A stretch of DNA of 64,000 nt from Lingula anatina (GCF_001039355.2 NW_019776124.1:64001-128000); one strand, 5' to 3'; shown: positions 30,459 to 42,595, counted from the first letter of the stretch. Made by a program: numbers and translations. Notes: a model not told the origin generated them from the letters alone.

Positions 30459-32976
30459 CGTTGTAGACGAATGTGCGTACACGCGCGTGCACACACACAC
30501 ACACACACACCGACGCACCAACACACGAAAGGAACTGGAACAATCTTACTGTCTCCAGCAGAAAAAGTGACAAGTTAACGTCGTCTGGTCGTCACTACCA
30601 TCGCCTCTCTGGCAACTACCATCTCTCTTCAGAATCTGATCCTTAGATATGTTTGTTTCTTTTCATGCCATAGTATCGTTTTCGTTTGTTTTCTGCCACA
30701 TTGCACGCCTCCCAGCCTCTCGTCGGTGCGTGTTCGCGTGCGTCAGCTGGCCTCTTGCTCTGGTAGGCCCTGGTTTGCCGTGGCTTACAGTAAAACAAAA
30801 CAAAAATAATCTGAGTGGATGAGATTTAGGATGTAATTGACGGTGCCAAAGATCAGTCGGGTGAAATACTGCCGAAGAGACGAATCTGAAATATTTTGAT
30901 GCTAATTGACAGCCTAATTGTTCCTGGTGTGCCCACGTTTTAATGGTTCGGCTGATGGTTTGACCCAAATTATGTGCACTTCTCGAGAACGTCGATAAGA
31001 TGGATATGCGATATCACTAGAGCATTTTATCAATTCTTCGTTTCATTAAACGCCCACGATTTCATTTCGCACTTCCATATCGCCTTTCTGGTTCTTTTCC
31101 CCATATCAGCTGTTATTCTTTCAAACAGCTAGTCTTGTCACAGACACTTCTGGCGTGTTTGGTTAAGTCTCTACCAATTCTGCAGTTTTCCCACTACCCG
31201 CTGTGCTCGGTTCTGCTGGAAGATAGCGGAATGGTTTCATAATTTTTCCTCCCACAACCTTAGCCAGCAGTTGGTTCCGGGGACTGGTCGTTCTCCTGTC
31301 CGACTAATTTCTCAGTTTATCGACTCCAACTAAGAGCTTGTTTTTGTCTCGGCAAATCACAATTATTGAGAACTATTTACCGAAATGACGAATCAAGAAA
31401 TTATAATTCCGACAGTTGTGTGCGGACCTTGTCTAAATATGCCGACAGTCTCAAAGTTAAGGGTACCCCACAAAATAATTACCCTTGGGTTTATTTAATG
31501 AGTTAATCAAAATAATTAAGTTTCCACTGAAGACACACAGTAACAAACTGATCGATTCCCACTGTTGTGGAAACACTGAAATTTAGTTATGATATAGACG
31601 GCTTAAAAATCCACAATGGTTACGACCTAATTACTGCCCAGTCTGTCTCTCTGTACTGCTCAGAATTCAGTGTATTTCTAACCACGTTACACTGTATGCA
31701 AAATATCTTACATCACCAACACTGTGGGGCTAGGAACTTGAACACTGTTTTCAACGTATGCAAAATATCTTACACCGCGAACACTGTGGTGCTAGGAACT
31801 TGAAAACTGTTTTCAACGTAACTCGACTTCCAAAATCTGCCAAAGCTGTCAAATTTTGGCGATTAACACTTTATCTTGATTGTTATTAATTGCAATGTTT
31901 TTACCTCTCTGAGGCGGATGGTTTTTAATGAGTATGCGGCTTTAAGGTATCATTTTGCCTACCGCTGTCGATACTGTCCAAATTAAATGTCACAGGTCGG
32001 TTAAGATTCAATCTTTTCAATAAATTACAGGGATTGTTTATTCGGTTTAACCTTTTCATCAAGTATTCTTTCATCAAGATTTTGTTTATTTCAACTATTT
32101 TAATTTTCGAAAACACAACCTTCGAAGATTTTGGAATTGATACGGGATCGACCAATAATCTTATTAATCTGATTTGATATCAAATAACTTTTTCATTCGG
32201 ACTGGGATGTGATTACTTTAACAGTTTGAAAAAAAGCAGTTTTTGTGCATTCATCCTATCGTTATTTTCTTAAACAGCCCTGCTCTCAGTAAATAGTAAA
32301 ACTGACATTTTGCATTTTAACTACAAAAATAACCTAATGCTTTGCAGGCTACAATAAAACCTTAAAACATTTGCAACGTCCAAAAATACACAATTCTGAA
32401 CCATCGAATTATCAAAGTCCTCCCATTTCCCAATTTCATTTCACATCATCTAATCGGTCAAAAAAATCCTTTATTATTGCCTTATGATGCTGTATCGACT
32501 GCTATCGTCGTCTGGAGTCAAACCTTGCAGACTAGCATTGCCGCCAGAAGCACTAATCGTATTGACTCTATAACTAAAATAATGTTTTTAGAAACCATAC
32601 CCATGTTTCTTTACGCACTGCTGTTTTTCTTGTCAGTTCCAAGACGGTCAGTTGGGAATAGGGCTTTTAAGCTTCTAATCATTTTCAACCATCGAGATTG
32701 GATTTGAAAGTCAATTGGACATTATTGACCTTAATACATTATTGGAAAATTTTAGTAATAATCAGCTTTTATTCACACACACATCAAATGTGAAAATGTT
32801 CCTTCAGAATTCATCATCAACGGATCGATGGCTTCCCATCGGTTGCAGAGACGGGGATAATCTTGAAGTTGAAAGAACCTAATTTTTGTCAATTAATTAA
32901 AAAAGGTAAAACACATCTGAAGACATTAATATGGCTTTTAACACGGAGTGGACGCGCTAACAAGCAGAATTAAAAG
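30459..32976. other. Intergenic region with a short tandem duplication
   Basis: No supported gene. A 62-bp unit containing TATGCAAAATATCTTACA and CTAGGAACTTGAA occurs twice in tandem (starts at about 31695 and 31757). A minus-strand AATAAA at 32768-32773 is a fair poly(A) signal for the furin-like gene to the right, about 200 bases past its stop. Confidence 0.55.
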
Positions 32977-34556
32977 TTACGCGTGTGTAGTGTCATTGTT
33001 GGTAGTATTAGCTGGCCCAGAGGTCACGTGGTCGCCAACCTTTATTGCAAGCTTTATTTCTGTCGTCGTCTCTGCTGCCGAAATGGTCGTGTTTTCTTCA
33101 GCTGACGTCACTGCTTTTCCCGATGATGTCACGGCAGGTGGTGAAGTCATTGGTTTTGTAGTTGGTATTGTAGTTTTGACGGTAGTCGTACTAGTTGTGG
33201 TGGTGGGTATTTCTAAAAAAAAAGTGAATAAAGTTAAACATTAATGTTTACATTATTTTTATGATAAAACTTGTGAAATTTATATTTGGAAAACCAGAAA
33301 CAAAATCCGATATATACGATCTGTCAGAAGATATGGAATGAATGAATAGCATTTCCAATTTCTCTAATTTAACGCAAAAAGAGGCTTGAAAAAAACATTA
33401 CTTTGAATGTGTTAGATGAGATGAATGGTGACTCACCAGAACAATACATTTCTCCTGCAAGTGGTTTTCCCACATATCCCGCCGGGCACTTATATACGCA
33501 GCTTTTCTGCTCAAACACAAATCTCCCGGGCTCACACCCAAAACACTTGTCTCTCGCGCTAAGAGAGTAACATCTAGTGCATCCCTTAACGCCACATTCT
33601 GAAAATTAAAAAAGAAATAAAACTTTTTTGAAATACGTTCCAAATTTGCTGCTGGCATCGTTACATATGTACAACATATCAAAATGCATATGCATATGTA
33701 CAACACATCAAAATACACTGTATCTATATACTCACAAGGGGTTACAGGAATAAATGCAAGGCGCGTTAGACATTTACAAGACGAATATGTATTTTTTTCT
33801 TGGTTAGGATTGCCGCTTAAGGGAAACATCTTGAAATTCCCCGGAAAAAAATGTATAAAGGTGTAAGGCTCATTTTGTAACTCTTTATGTGCATCTTTAC
33901 TTACTTCGGCAAGTTCTATATCTATAATCCTTTGTGTATCCCACGGGGCAATCTCTCACGCAGTCAGCCGAAGCGCCAGCGTAGGCATAATACTTATAGT
34001 AACCGATATAACATTCATAACAGCCGTAGGAGTAGCATTTGGCGCAGTTTGGTTCTGAACATGCTGAGGAGAGAAGATGGAAAATTAATACTTTATGTCC
34101 CCTTGATTTAAACCGACTTAAATATCACGAATAAAAGAATAGGACAAACACAAATATGATGTTCGAAATTTGGCCGACGACGGCCGCATTTATTGAAGGT
34201 CCCTCCGATAAAAGAAGTGAATTAGTTTAGTGGTAAACACTGAGTAATGTTGAATGATATTTACGTAATGTTTACGACTGAAAAAAAAAACTCAGTTAAT
34301 ATATAATTTCCGAACAAAAAAGTGCACACATTTCAATTTGTTCGGTTGCAAAAGGCTGTCGATAAGAAAGTGGGAAATGGTAAAATGGATGAAAAGTACA
34401 TGTATTAAAGAAATAAACCTCTGCTTACTTAGATAATCTGCTATTTGTACATCTGATTTAAAGAAAAAAATACTCACTGGTATCCAACCAGAATCCCCTG
34501 ACCACTGCCACACCACAGAGCAGTACAAAAAGTGTGAGAAAACATGTCGCCTTCAT
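32977..34556 (-). CDS. Secreted furin-like cysteine-rich protein, short paralogue (211 aa, 4 exons)
   Basis: Minus-strand exons are 34478-34556, 33905-34063, 33437-33598 and 32977-33212; every intron is phase 1. The first exon encodes a signal peptide, MKATCFLTLFVLLCGVAVVRG. Exons 2 and 3 each encode one cysteine-rich repeat of the furin-like/growth-factor-receptor type (CAKCYSYGCYECYIGYYKY..CVRDCPVGY and CTRCYSLSARDKCFGCEPG..CVYKCPAGY). The last exon is a Thr/Ser-rich mucin-like tail of about 77 residues (PTTTTSTTVKTTIPTTKP) with NTT/NDTT glycosylation sites. There is no transmembrane segment or enzyme domain, so it is probably secreted. It is paralogous to the next gene (38315-42383), matching its last two repeats and tail. 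Such proteins are often labelled PCSK5-like for the repeat alone; no protease is present. Confidence 0.85.
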
Positions 34557-34657
34557 GTTGACTGGCCCAATGATCAAATTTGCTCTGTGAAATGTTGAAG
34601 AAGGTAGAGATGCGATGTCCGTCTGTTCGTTCCGGCGTACAATGTCCCTTGCACTGC

Positions 34658-34808
34658 CTATCACGTATCCTTTTATAGCCCCGGGGGTACGTGTCTGGTA
34701 AAATTATTTATGTATTTCTTTTCATCAAGGAAGGTCTTATTCCAGTTAAATCGCCATCATAAGGAAAAGGAGCGTTCTGATATCACCGATTGTTTACGTG
34801 ATCTGAAA
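34658..34808. repeat. Promoter-region block of the short furin-like gene, copied at 35565-35703
   Basis: Both copies share CTATCACGTATC, TTTTATAGCCC, AGACCTTATTC-like and AAGGAAAAGGAGCGTTCT sequence over about 150 bp in the same orientation. This copy contains the TATA box of the gene to the left. Confidence 0.85.
34671..34677 (-). promoter_or_regulatory. TATA box of the short furin-like gene
   Basis: On the minus strand this reads GGGGCTATAAAAGGATACG, a near-perfect TATA element 115 bases upstream of the start codon. A transcription start near 34641-34647 would be expected. Confidence 0.7.
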
Positions 34809-34850
34809 AATAAATAAATGAATGAATAACTAACTAACTAACTAACTAAC

Positions 34851-34901
<51 letters not shown>
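34806..34901. repeat. (AAAT)n/(AACT)n microsatellite
   Basis: Tandem AAAT-type tetranucleotides, interrupted by six AACT units. Confidence 0.95.
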
Positions 34902-35049
34902 GCCCGACGGAGAAAGTGGCATTTGTACCAAGTAGATGCAGGATCGTATGGACATTAGACTTTACGAAGTTGCTAAATAAAAAAAAAAGAATTTACTAAG
35001 TTGCTAAATAAAAAAAAAAATTAAGTTGCGCTTTGAGGTAGTGATTTGT

Positions 35050-35250
35050 TGGGAATTTTATTGATAAGTGGATCTGAAATTTATGCAAGTTACTAGAAGG
35101 GGAAGGTGTAATGGTGACATAATCAGAAATGTAACCATCAAATCTGCATTACACCATGTCCTTGGAGACAGCACCCGGTTTAAGGGCGAACCGGGGACAC
35201 GTACTATTTTTGGCGAACATGTAATGCGCCAATAGCAGAGAGGTGGGTTT
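35050..35250. repeat. About 200-bp dispersed repeat, copy 1, next to (AT)n
   Basis: Shares ATCAAATCTGCATTACACCA and TGTCCTTGGAGACAGCACCC with 36430-36655 in direct orientation. It is followed at once by an (AT)n tract at 35256-35337. It is probably a short non-autonomous element; its ends are not defined. Confidence 0.85.
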
Positions 35251-35253
35251 TTG

Positions 35254-35255
<2 letters not shown>

Positions 35256-35337
<82 letters not shown>
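35256..35337. repeat. (AT)n microsatellite
   Basis: About 40 AT repeats at the end of a dispersed repeat copy. Confidence 0.97.
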
Positions 35338-35338
<1 letters not shown>

Positions 35339-35564
35339 CCAAAAGAAGGAAAAATCATAACGAAAATTGGAGTTGTGTAAAAGAGGATGTTTTGTTGAAT
35401 ATCTTTATTCCTGTCACATGATATCATCTCTGTAACGTTAGGGTGTTTAATCACTTGAGCAGTTCATATGGACATGGGCAGAATAGCCCTTGTATTTTCT
35501 TATTTTATCGTATCACAGACTGTAACTTAATTTTTTTGTTCGCCTGTTATTAATATTACTCTGA

Positions 35565-35703
35565 CTATCACGTATCATTTTATAGCCCAAGTGAACCGTG
35601 TACTGAAATTTATTTGCTATCAAGAAAGACCTTATTCTAGTTAAATCGGCATCACAAGGAAAAGGAGCGTTCTAAAATCAACAGTTGTCTACGTGATCTG
35701 AAA
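35565..35703. repeat. Second copy of the promoter-like block
   Basis: Direct-orientation copy of 34658-34808. It keeps a TATA-like element on the minus strand (CTATAAAATGAT, TATA at 35578-35584) but no signal-peptide exon follows. It is either an orphan promoter left from a lost gene copy or part of a mobile repeat. Confidence 0.8.
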
Positions 35704-36429
35704 TAAACAGATAATAAATAAGCCCTCGAGAGAGTGGCATATTTAACAAGTGAATATGTGACTACATAAACAAGGCAGCAAAGCTGTCGAATGTACAGAC
35801 ATAAACAGAAAATAGGGATGCACAAAAAGTAATTTTTTCAATTTTGATGCAGTAATACATTTTGCGCAACAATAAAATCAACACCAAATTTTAAATGTGC
35901 ACAACTTGAAGCACAGATGTTAAGAATATGTAACTAGCATAAGGCTGCAGGCCCATGAGAGTTATTAGACACGTGACTTTTAACTAGCACATCTTGATGT
36001 TAATTGTGTTTAAATTTGTTTGATGACATTTGTTGGTGTCTTTTCAATTTAATGGACATTTCTTTACCTCTGCGGAAGTCAAAATTTGAGGGAGGAAAAA
36101 TCTGATTTGAGGGGGGCCATTATATAAATTGGAATAAATGGTCGAAAATATGGGTATTTCACCGCTAGATATGATATCTGGAATAAAAACCATCGTTTAA
36201 AACAATTTACACCTGTGAGGTGATCATTTGTAAATAAAAGTAAATGGAATTGGAGGTGGGACAACCATTTGACCAATGTTGTATGCTTAATTCATAAAAA
36301 GCATAAAAAGGGATAACTTTCGGAAAAAAATAGTCCGCTCAAGCTGGATTTCCACTTATCGTGTTATCCCTCAAAGTGCAGGGGACTGCTACATGTACAG
36401 GCACTATATATATCTGCACTTAAAAGTCT

Positions 36430-36655
36430 ACAGCAAGCTGTGGCATGTTGGGAATTATATTCAAACGTGGACCTTAAATTTATGCAAGTTACTTGTACGG
36501 TTTAGTTGTAATTGTGGCATTATCAGAAATGCAACCATCAAATCTGCATTACACCATGTCCTTGGAGACAGCACCCGGTTTAAGGGCAAACGTACATGTA
36601 GCACGTAGTATTTTTGGTGTACGTGTACCGCTCCGATAGCCGGAGGGAGAGGTGT
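36430..36655. repeat. About 200-bp dispersed repeat, copy 2, next to a T run
   Basis: Direct copy of 35050-35250 with small differences, here followed by a T-rich tract. No gene was found between 36655 and 38314. That stretch holds an (ATT)n tract near 36939-36983 and a G run near 37981, and a weak minus-strand AATAAA at 37710-37715 for the gene to its right. Confidence 0.85.
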
Positions 36656-36936
36656 TTTTTTTTTTTTATTTATATAATTTTTATTTGCAATTCGGTAGCT
36701 ATTATCCCATGTTATAGCTACTTTGAAATGAGGAGAAATCCATGTGACTATATAAACATCCTTAGAGAAAGATATTATTGTACTAGTCTTTCTTTGACGG
36801 TTTTGTACACACGTTTTCACAGACAAATTAATCACATGGTGGGTAAATTAAATGTAAATGAATACAATTGTATATGTCAAAAATGTTTTCACACCTACAC
36901 GCTTTTACGCAAAATATTAATAAAAGATGCCCTTGT

Positions 36937-36967
<31 letters not shown>

Positions 36968-38314
36968 TTATTATTATTATTATTCCCTAGCTTTACGTTA
37001 ATTTGCAAAATGGCAATGCAAAATCAATCACATAATGGTACTGCACCATTTATGTTTTATCATATTGTACATTGTCACAATTATGTATGTACCAGTACAG
37101 GAATAAATTAAATTGAAATTAAATAAACCTACATTCTTAAATAATGATCTTAAGTGGATTGTCGTATAAAAAAGACATTAAAAACCAAGGAGATTATCCA
37201 AGGGCTATAAACACGCTCATCTCACTGTTCTGAATCAAAATGTCGAAGGGTGGATTCACTAATGCAGAATCCCGAATGCAGAAGCAGGGCGGACGTTAAA
37301 TCATCCCCGTACTTGACACGTTTTCTTTAACACGAGAAAAAATCCCATGATACCATGAAGTATCTTAACATCTAGCTGAGTTGTTAATCTTTACTATTTT
37401 TTCTATACTTTTTTATTGATGCAATTCTGACCTTAGCATACACTTCGATCCACTATAGTCTATAGTACTATAGTTCCTAAAACATTGAAAAACTTCGTAC
37501 AACATCGTGTACAACTATATGGTCTTTCAAGAAGATGTCTGGCTCTTTTGTTTTTTAGTTTAATGGATGAAATGATGTTAAGAAGGCACACAGACCCATA
37601 TTTTTTTTTTCATTTTTGAGAGAGAGAGAGAGGTGAAAAGGGACTTGGTCAAGCAAAATATATAACTGAAACAAACAAAAACACAAGTATATATTTCAAA
37701 AGAATTGTTTTTATTTCTGTCTTCTTTAGATTAAACATTCATTTCGAAAATAACATCTTCAAATTGATGGTATTTTCCACGGCTCCGTATACGATACTTA
37801 ATTCTAACGTGAAAAATTGATCAGATGTGAATTCTCAACAAAAAAATACAATATCCGTACTAAGAGTTACTCCATGCCCCAGATAAGAGGCAAGTAAATA
37901 GTCGTCGCAGTTCCAAATATAGGTTAGATTTAACATGCTCTTAAAATTACTAGTACTTTCTTATTGTGTATGAGAGGTGTGGGGGGGGGGGGGGGAGAGA
38001 GGGGAGGATAAGGAGGTAATCTACATCCTTGCCCACAACCCAAGCCTGAACAGAGACGGGGGAAGACACCAATTGTTTCACATATGGGACAGCAATATCA
38101 CCGAGACACTAGTGAATAGTGCTCAGTCTCAGAGGAATACACACTGAGGAAGGTCACAGTGGTGATCGAAAGCTTTGCTTAGGTTCAGCTCAAGTAAGTG
38201 TAGAAATTGAAACGTTTAAGCGTCTAAAATACTGTCTTTCTATGTTGATTTTACTGTGAAATATGGTTGAAGACGTGTCTGGTCAACAACTGTTTCTGGT
38301 AAAGCTGACAGCTT

Positions 38315-40530
38315 CTACGCTTGTTCTTCCGTGGTTGCCGATGACGGCGCTGCGGGCGTCGGGATTGTTGTGGTTGGAATTTCTGAGAAAGAAAAAAACG
38401 AGATTTTGAACACAAGGTTTTCGTCCTATATGTAGAGGTTCTCCGCTACATGCCTTGGCGTACGACCGTTCTTATATAAGCAATCGAAGCATGCAAATTT
38501 TTTACCGATATTTATAGGGTGAGGTCTTTCGTTCTCAGTCTAATTTTTTTGGTCTTGTTTTATTATTTTATTTTGGACTTACTCTTTAAACACTTCAATG
38601 TTGTATATGACTTCTTTAAGATGGCATTAAGTTCATAAACTGTTTTAACAGTTAAAATTTTAGTTAAGATGATGAAACTTTTTGTTGACTTGGGTTACTG
38701 GAAAGGCTCGTAGGAAGGGAATTTTTAAGTTGAAGGGGGTAACTGGGGCTAGTAAACCATATAAATGAATACTTACTAGAACAATACATTTCCCCTGACA
38801 ATGGTTTCTCCTCGTATCCCTCTGGACAGCGAGACACACAGCTTGTCTGCTCAAGCACAAATTTCCCGGGCTCACACCCAAAACACTTGTCTCTCGCACT
38901 GCTGGAGTAACACCTCGTGCATCCCTCAACGCCGCATTCTAAAAAGGAAATAATAAGAATCTATATATATCGGCGAACCAGGGGGAGATTCCCACAGTGA
39001 TGCTAGCACCACATTGGGTTATATACATGTACGACCGTTTTAAATTTTAACATGGTTGTTTAGTTCTCATAGACAGCATTCACAACGGTTTGAACAAAAA
39101 CGTCTTTAAAAAGGACGCTTCATTCCACTCCCCACCCGTTCTTCTATAACTGTGCAATACATGAACAAAGCGTCCAGAAACATGCGCCGGGTTGGACTAG
39201 AACAAGTTATTTATCAAAGGAAGTGTTATAATCTTAAGTAAATAAAAACACTCACTCGTGCAAGAACGGGAACCATAACTGAAGTCCACAGTGTAGCCAA
39301 CTGGGCACTCAGACACACACTGGACCTCGGCCAGCACTGAGGGGTAGTATTTGTAGAAGGCTGGTTTGCACTCCGAGCAACTGGTCGAGGAGTAACACTG
39401 GGCACAGTTTGGTGTAGAACATGCTGAAATAAGAAATATACTTTATGTCTCCTCCATCCCAGCGCGCATGTGCATAAAGAAGCTCTGCTCTGGAGATTGT
39501 TGTCGCCATAAAATGTCGTTTGACTGCGCCAAACTTTTCTTATCTCTTTTTATTGAGTTAGATTAATTAGGAAAATAAATTTATTGTTTTCTAAGAAACG
39601 TGTGTTTTAATAAAGCAAAACTTCTCCATATAGATCCGAGTAAAAAATCAATTTAGCTTAATGAGAAATCTAAAAGTTTTTAAACAAGCACATGAGTGTT
39701 GGCTCCAGTTTTAGAGAAAATGAGAGGGAAAGAAGATGTACTTCTTCTTTTTCACTTTCGTATGTTGTCGCTGGTAGGTTGTAGCGCGTAGAGGAGGCTG
39801 GACCTGTCCCTGATTAGTGTATGACGGAGAGAGAGAGATAGCTTATCTCTGTTAAGCAATGTGATCAAAATGAAAATGATCAATATCAGGCCTAACCAAC
39901 TACCAGACTCGGCACCTAAGGATCCTGAATAAACCGGTATATCGGACCACGCTACCCGTTTTCAAGGTGTGTGTCAGATCGCATTTCGGATATCATACCC
40001 CAGAACAAATTTTGTAGCATGACTGCAGGCTCATCCACGCTCGGCTGAACATCCATAAACTGTACTCTTACTTTAGAGTACTCTATTTTATTGTCTCTAT
40101 GGGGATATATGGGGACTTAACGACATTCGGTTTGAATGTTTTAACCACTTTTGATAGGGCGTTTTTTGCATTGTATTAGATTAATGTGGCAGTCTAAGTT
40201 TCATCTAGGTGGCTTTCAAATTTATGCACCTGGTTTTAAAATCATATAGCGAATTACGACAATCGTTTATTATCCAATCAAGGTAACAGCCGAGCATGCC
40301 AGGGCTCATCCTGTCGGTGTTCTGGCTGATACTCCGAAATGCGATCTGACACACACACCTTGAAAACGGGTAGTGTGGCCCGATATACCGGTTAATTCAG
40401 GATCCTTAGGTGCCGAGTCTGGTAGTTGGGTAGGCCTGAATATGCCATTTTCTGCCAAATATGAAGGCAACGAAAATAAGGAGTATTTGCAAGAAGTGAA
40501 CTGATTGTGTGTGTGTGTGTGTGTGTGTGA

Positions 40531-40591
<61 letters not shown>

Positions 40592-42383
40592 TGAGAAAGA
40601 CAGAGAGACCGTACCTATGCACCGTTTTCCACCGAAGGTACTCGATTTATACGTTCCTTTCGGGCAGGTGTAGCTACACATGGGACTACTTGACGTGGTG
40701 TCCAGGTAACCAGACGAGCATTCTAGGCAGTTATCCCTGGTAGTACACGTCCTACAGCCAGACACCCGGCATTCTGAGGGCGTGAAAAAGATGTGAATTA
40801 ATGCTATGTGCTATTTTCTATTCACGCTGGTATGCATTCCAAAGGTCAGACACATCTGAGACTTATGCAAAAAAGCCTGTGACTTTAATGGCACCAATAT
40901 CACTTCGACAGAAAAAATACAGATTTTGTGTTCATTTTAACTTATTACCGAGAACTGTGTCTTGAATATTTACAATAAGCATTGAGAAGTGGTATATTTG
41001 CAAGGTCCTTTTGTGCTGTAAGTATGTTAGTTACTGTCAGAAGGGAAAGAAGGGAATTTAGAATTAAAAATACCTGCGCAAATGCTGATCCCATACGCGG
41101 ACAGGCCGAAATAACCGCTGGGACACTGACTCAGACATCTGAAAAATATATTATAGAATGTACTGACAGCTTTCCACGTGGCGTAGAAAATGAATGAGTC
41201 ATTTATGTTGAATACGAAAAAAAACTTGTAATTAATTGAACACAAAAGTTTGATGTGCCGTGGTTATAACCTAGATTTCCAGGAAACAGTTATCGTTTGG
41301 ATTAATTGCTTTCTGACAGAGAGAGAAAAAATGTGTCAGAACAGGATATGCAACATCAGAATGACTACACATGAATCCAGGTTGGACCAGTGTTGTTTGT
41401 AATTACACAATCAAAAAGTATTGATAAGCTTAGAGCAGGGATTCCTACTTCTGATTTCAATACGCCTCTACATGTCAGATATACATGCAAAATCTCCATT
41501 ATACGCCTGCCATTTTTTTGACCAAGACAAGACAAAGTGACAAAATTAGAATAGTTTAGAAGGTAAGAAGATCCTAGTGCCAAAAGAATCTGTTTTTTTA
41601 ATATTATCTCACTTCCATTCATTCACCCCCATTAACTTAATTCACCCCCATTATAATTCATAAAACTCTTACTATTATGAAGCTCCGCGCCTGAACTCTA
41701 CTTTCAATGACTATTTTGTCAGTAATAAAGTTGTAGTGCTTTAAACAAAGCATATATATGTCACATATTGTTTATCAATTTTTAAAAAGTTCAATTTTGA
41801 TATCTTTAGTTTAAATTGATAAATGTGTATTTCATACCAAAAGACAATAAGACCCTTCAGAAAAAAAACAATTACGAAATAACTCTGCCATTAAAAACGT
41901 CAATTAAAGCAACTAATAAATATATTTATAAAAAGGGAAAATGGTAACTCACGCTGTTTTGTGCAGAAAAAAACCTGACGAACATCTAAAGCACCTGCTG
42001 TAAGAGCATGAACTGCAACCATATGGGCATCCTGAAACGATTTAAAAAAAATAGGCATAAACTGACCCTCCTCACCAATTTGAGCGTTTTTTATGAACAG
42101 CAGTTCCGAAAACTACAGACACCACATACCACGCTTCACCTAGAAATATACATAGGCCTATACCAGAAATGCAATGTCAAAAATCTAAATTATGGCACTA
42201 GGCAGAATGTATTTAATATTGTGTTCTGAGCTTGTGATCGTTCCCCGTTCAATACCATTATATCATGTTAAGCCTCCCAGACCCACTTTCAACACACTTA
42301 CTGCTTGGCATGAAGTAACCGCTAGCTCTGGCTATGGCAAAACATAGCAGGACAACTGTAATAGCCGCAGTCGTGGCCTTCAT
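38315..42383 (-). CDS. Secreted furin-like cysteine-rich protein, long paralogue (260 aa, 7 exons)
   Basis: Minus-strand exons: 42302-42383, 41953-42031, 41074-41138, 40615-40773, 39256-39423, 38777-38938 and 38315-38382. All introns are phase 1 except the one between exons 2 and 3, which is phase 2 and splits one repeat. The first exon is a signal peptide (MKATTAAITVVLLCFAIARA), similar to that of the paralogue at 32977-34556. Four cysteine-rich repeats follow: CPYGCSSCSYSRCFRC..CLSQCPSGY; CRTCTTRDNCLECSSGY..CSYTCPKGT; CAQCYSSTSCSECKP..CVSECPVGY; and CTRCYSSSARDKCFGCEPG..CVSRCPEGY. A short Thr/Pro-rich tail (IPTTTIPTPAAPSSATT) ends the protein. The last two repeats and the tail match the short paralogue exon for exon, so tandem duplication with repeat loss or gain is clear. 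No membrane anchor or enzyme is present; the role is unknown. A 552-bp transposon sits in the intron between exons 4 and 5. Confidence 0.85.
39887..40438. mobile_element. 552-bp transposon with about 115-bp terminal inverted repeats and 5-bp target duplication AATAT
   Basis: Left end CAGGCCTAACCAACTACCAG; right end CTGGTAGTTGGGTAGGCCTG. The inverted repeats run inward for about 115 bp to GATCGCATTTCGGA. AATAT flanks both ends (39882-39886 and 40439-40443). The interior has no long ORF, so it is non-autonomous. It is the longer relative of the 113-bp element at 6675-6787. A 5-bp AT-rich duplication with CAGG ends does not match a superfamily I can name with confidence. Confidence 0.92.
40506..40588. 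repeat. (GT)n then (GA)n compound microsatellite
   Basis: GT repeats to about 40549, then GA repeats. It lies 27 bases from the donor side of an exon of the long furin-like gene. Confidence 0.95.
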
Positions 42384-42585
42384 ATCTACCTGTGACCGCA
42401 CTGTAATATGTAAAAATCTTAAAGCTCTGAAATGTGATAAACACTCGAGAAAGTATTTTGTCAGCTGGCACTTCTTTATTTTGCACAAGAGTGGAGAACT
42501 TTATATACCTGTGAAAGATCCGGGTCCTGTTTTATCTCGACCATTCCAGTGACACTACACACCTCTTGCCACTTCAGGCTATCAG

Positions 42586-42595
42586 CTATAAATAG
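42586..42595 (-). promoter_or_regulatory. TATA-like element of the long furin-like gene
   Basis: CTATAAATAG on the plus strand reads CTATTTATAG on the minus strand, about 200 bases upstream of the start codon. It is weaker than the TATA box of the short paralogue. Confidence 0.4.

Noticed and set aside
32948-33244. Plus-strand 98-residue hydrophobic ORF
   Set aside because: It is the antisense of the Thr-rich last exon of the short furin-like gene; Thr codons read backwards give Val/Gly.
33398-33829. 143-residue minus-strand ORF
   Set aside because: A wrong-frame reading over a true exon (33437-33598) of the short furin-like gene plus intron.
36614-37111. 165-residue plus-strand ORF
   Set aside because: Made of poly-F and poly-L from T runs and an (ATT)n tract, with no signal, domain or splice support.
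40392-40765. ORFs with runs of Ser/Leu, His/Thr or Glu/Arg
   Set aside because: Reading frames through the (GT)n/(GA)n microsatellite; only 40615-40773 on the minus strand is a real exon.
32977-42383. Reading the furin-like repeats as a proprotein convertase (PCSK5/6)
   Set aside because: There is no subtilisin domain, no catalytic triad and no P domain; each gene starts with its own signal peptide and stops after a Thr-rich tail.
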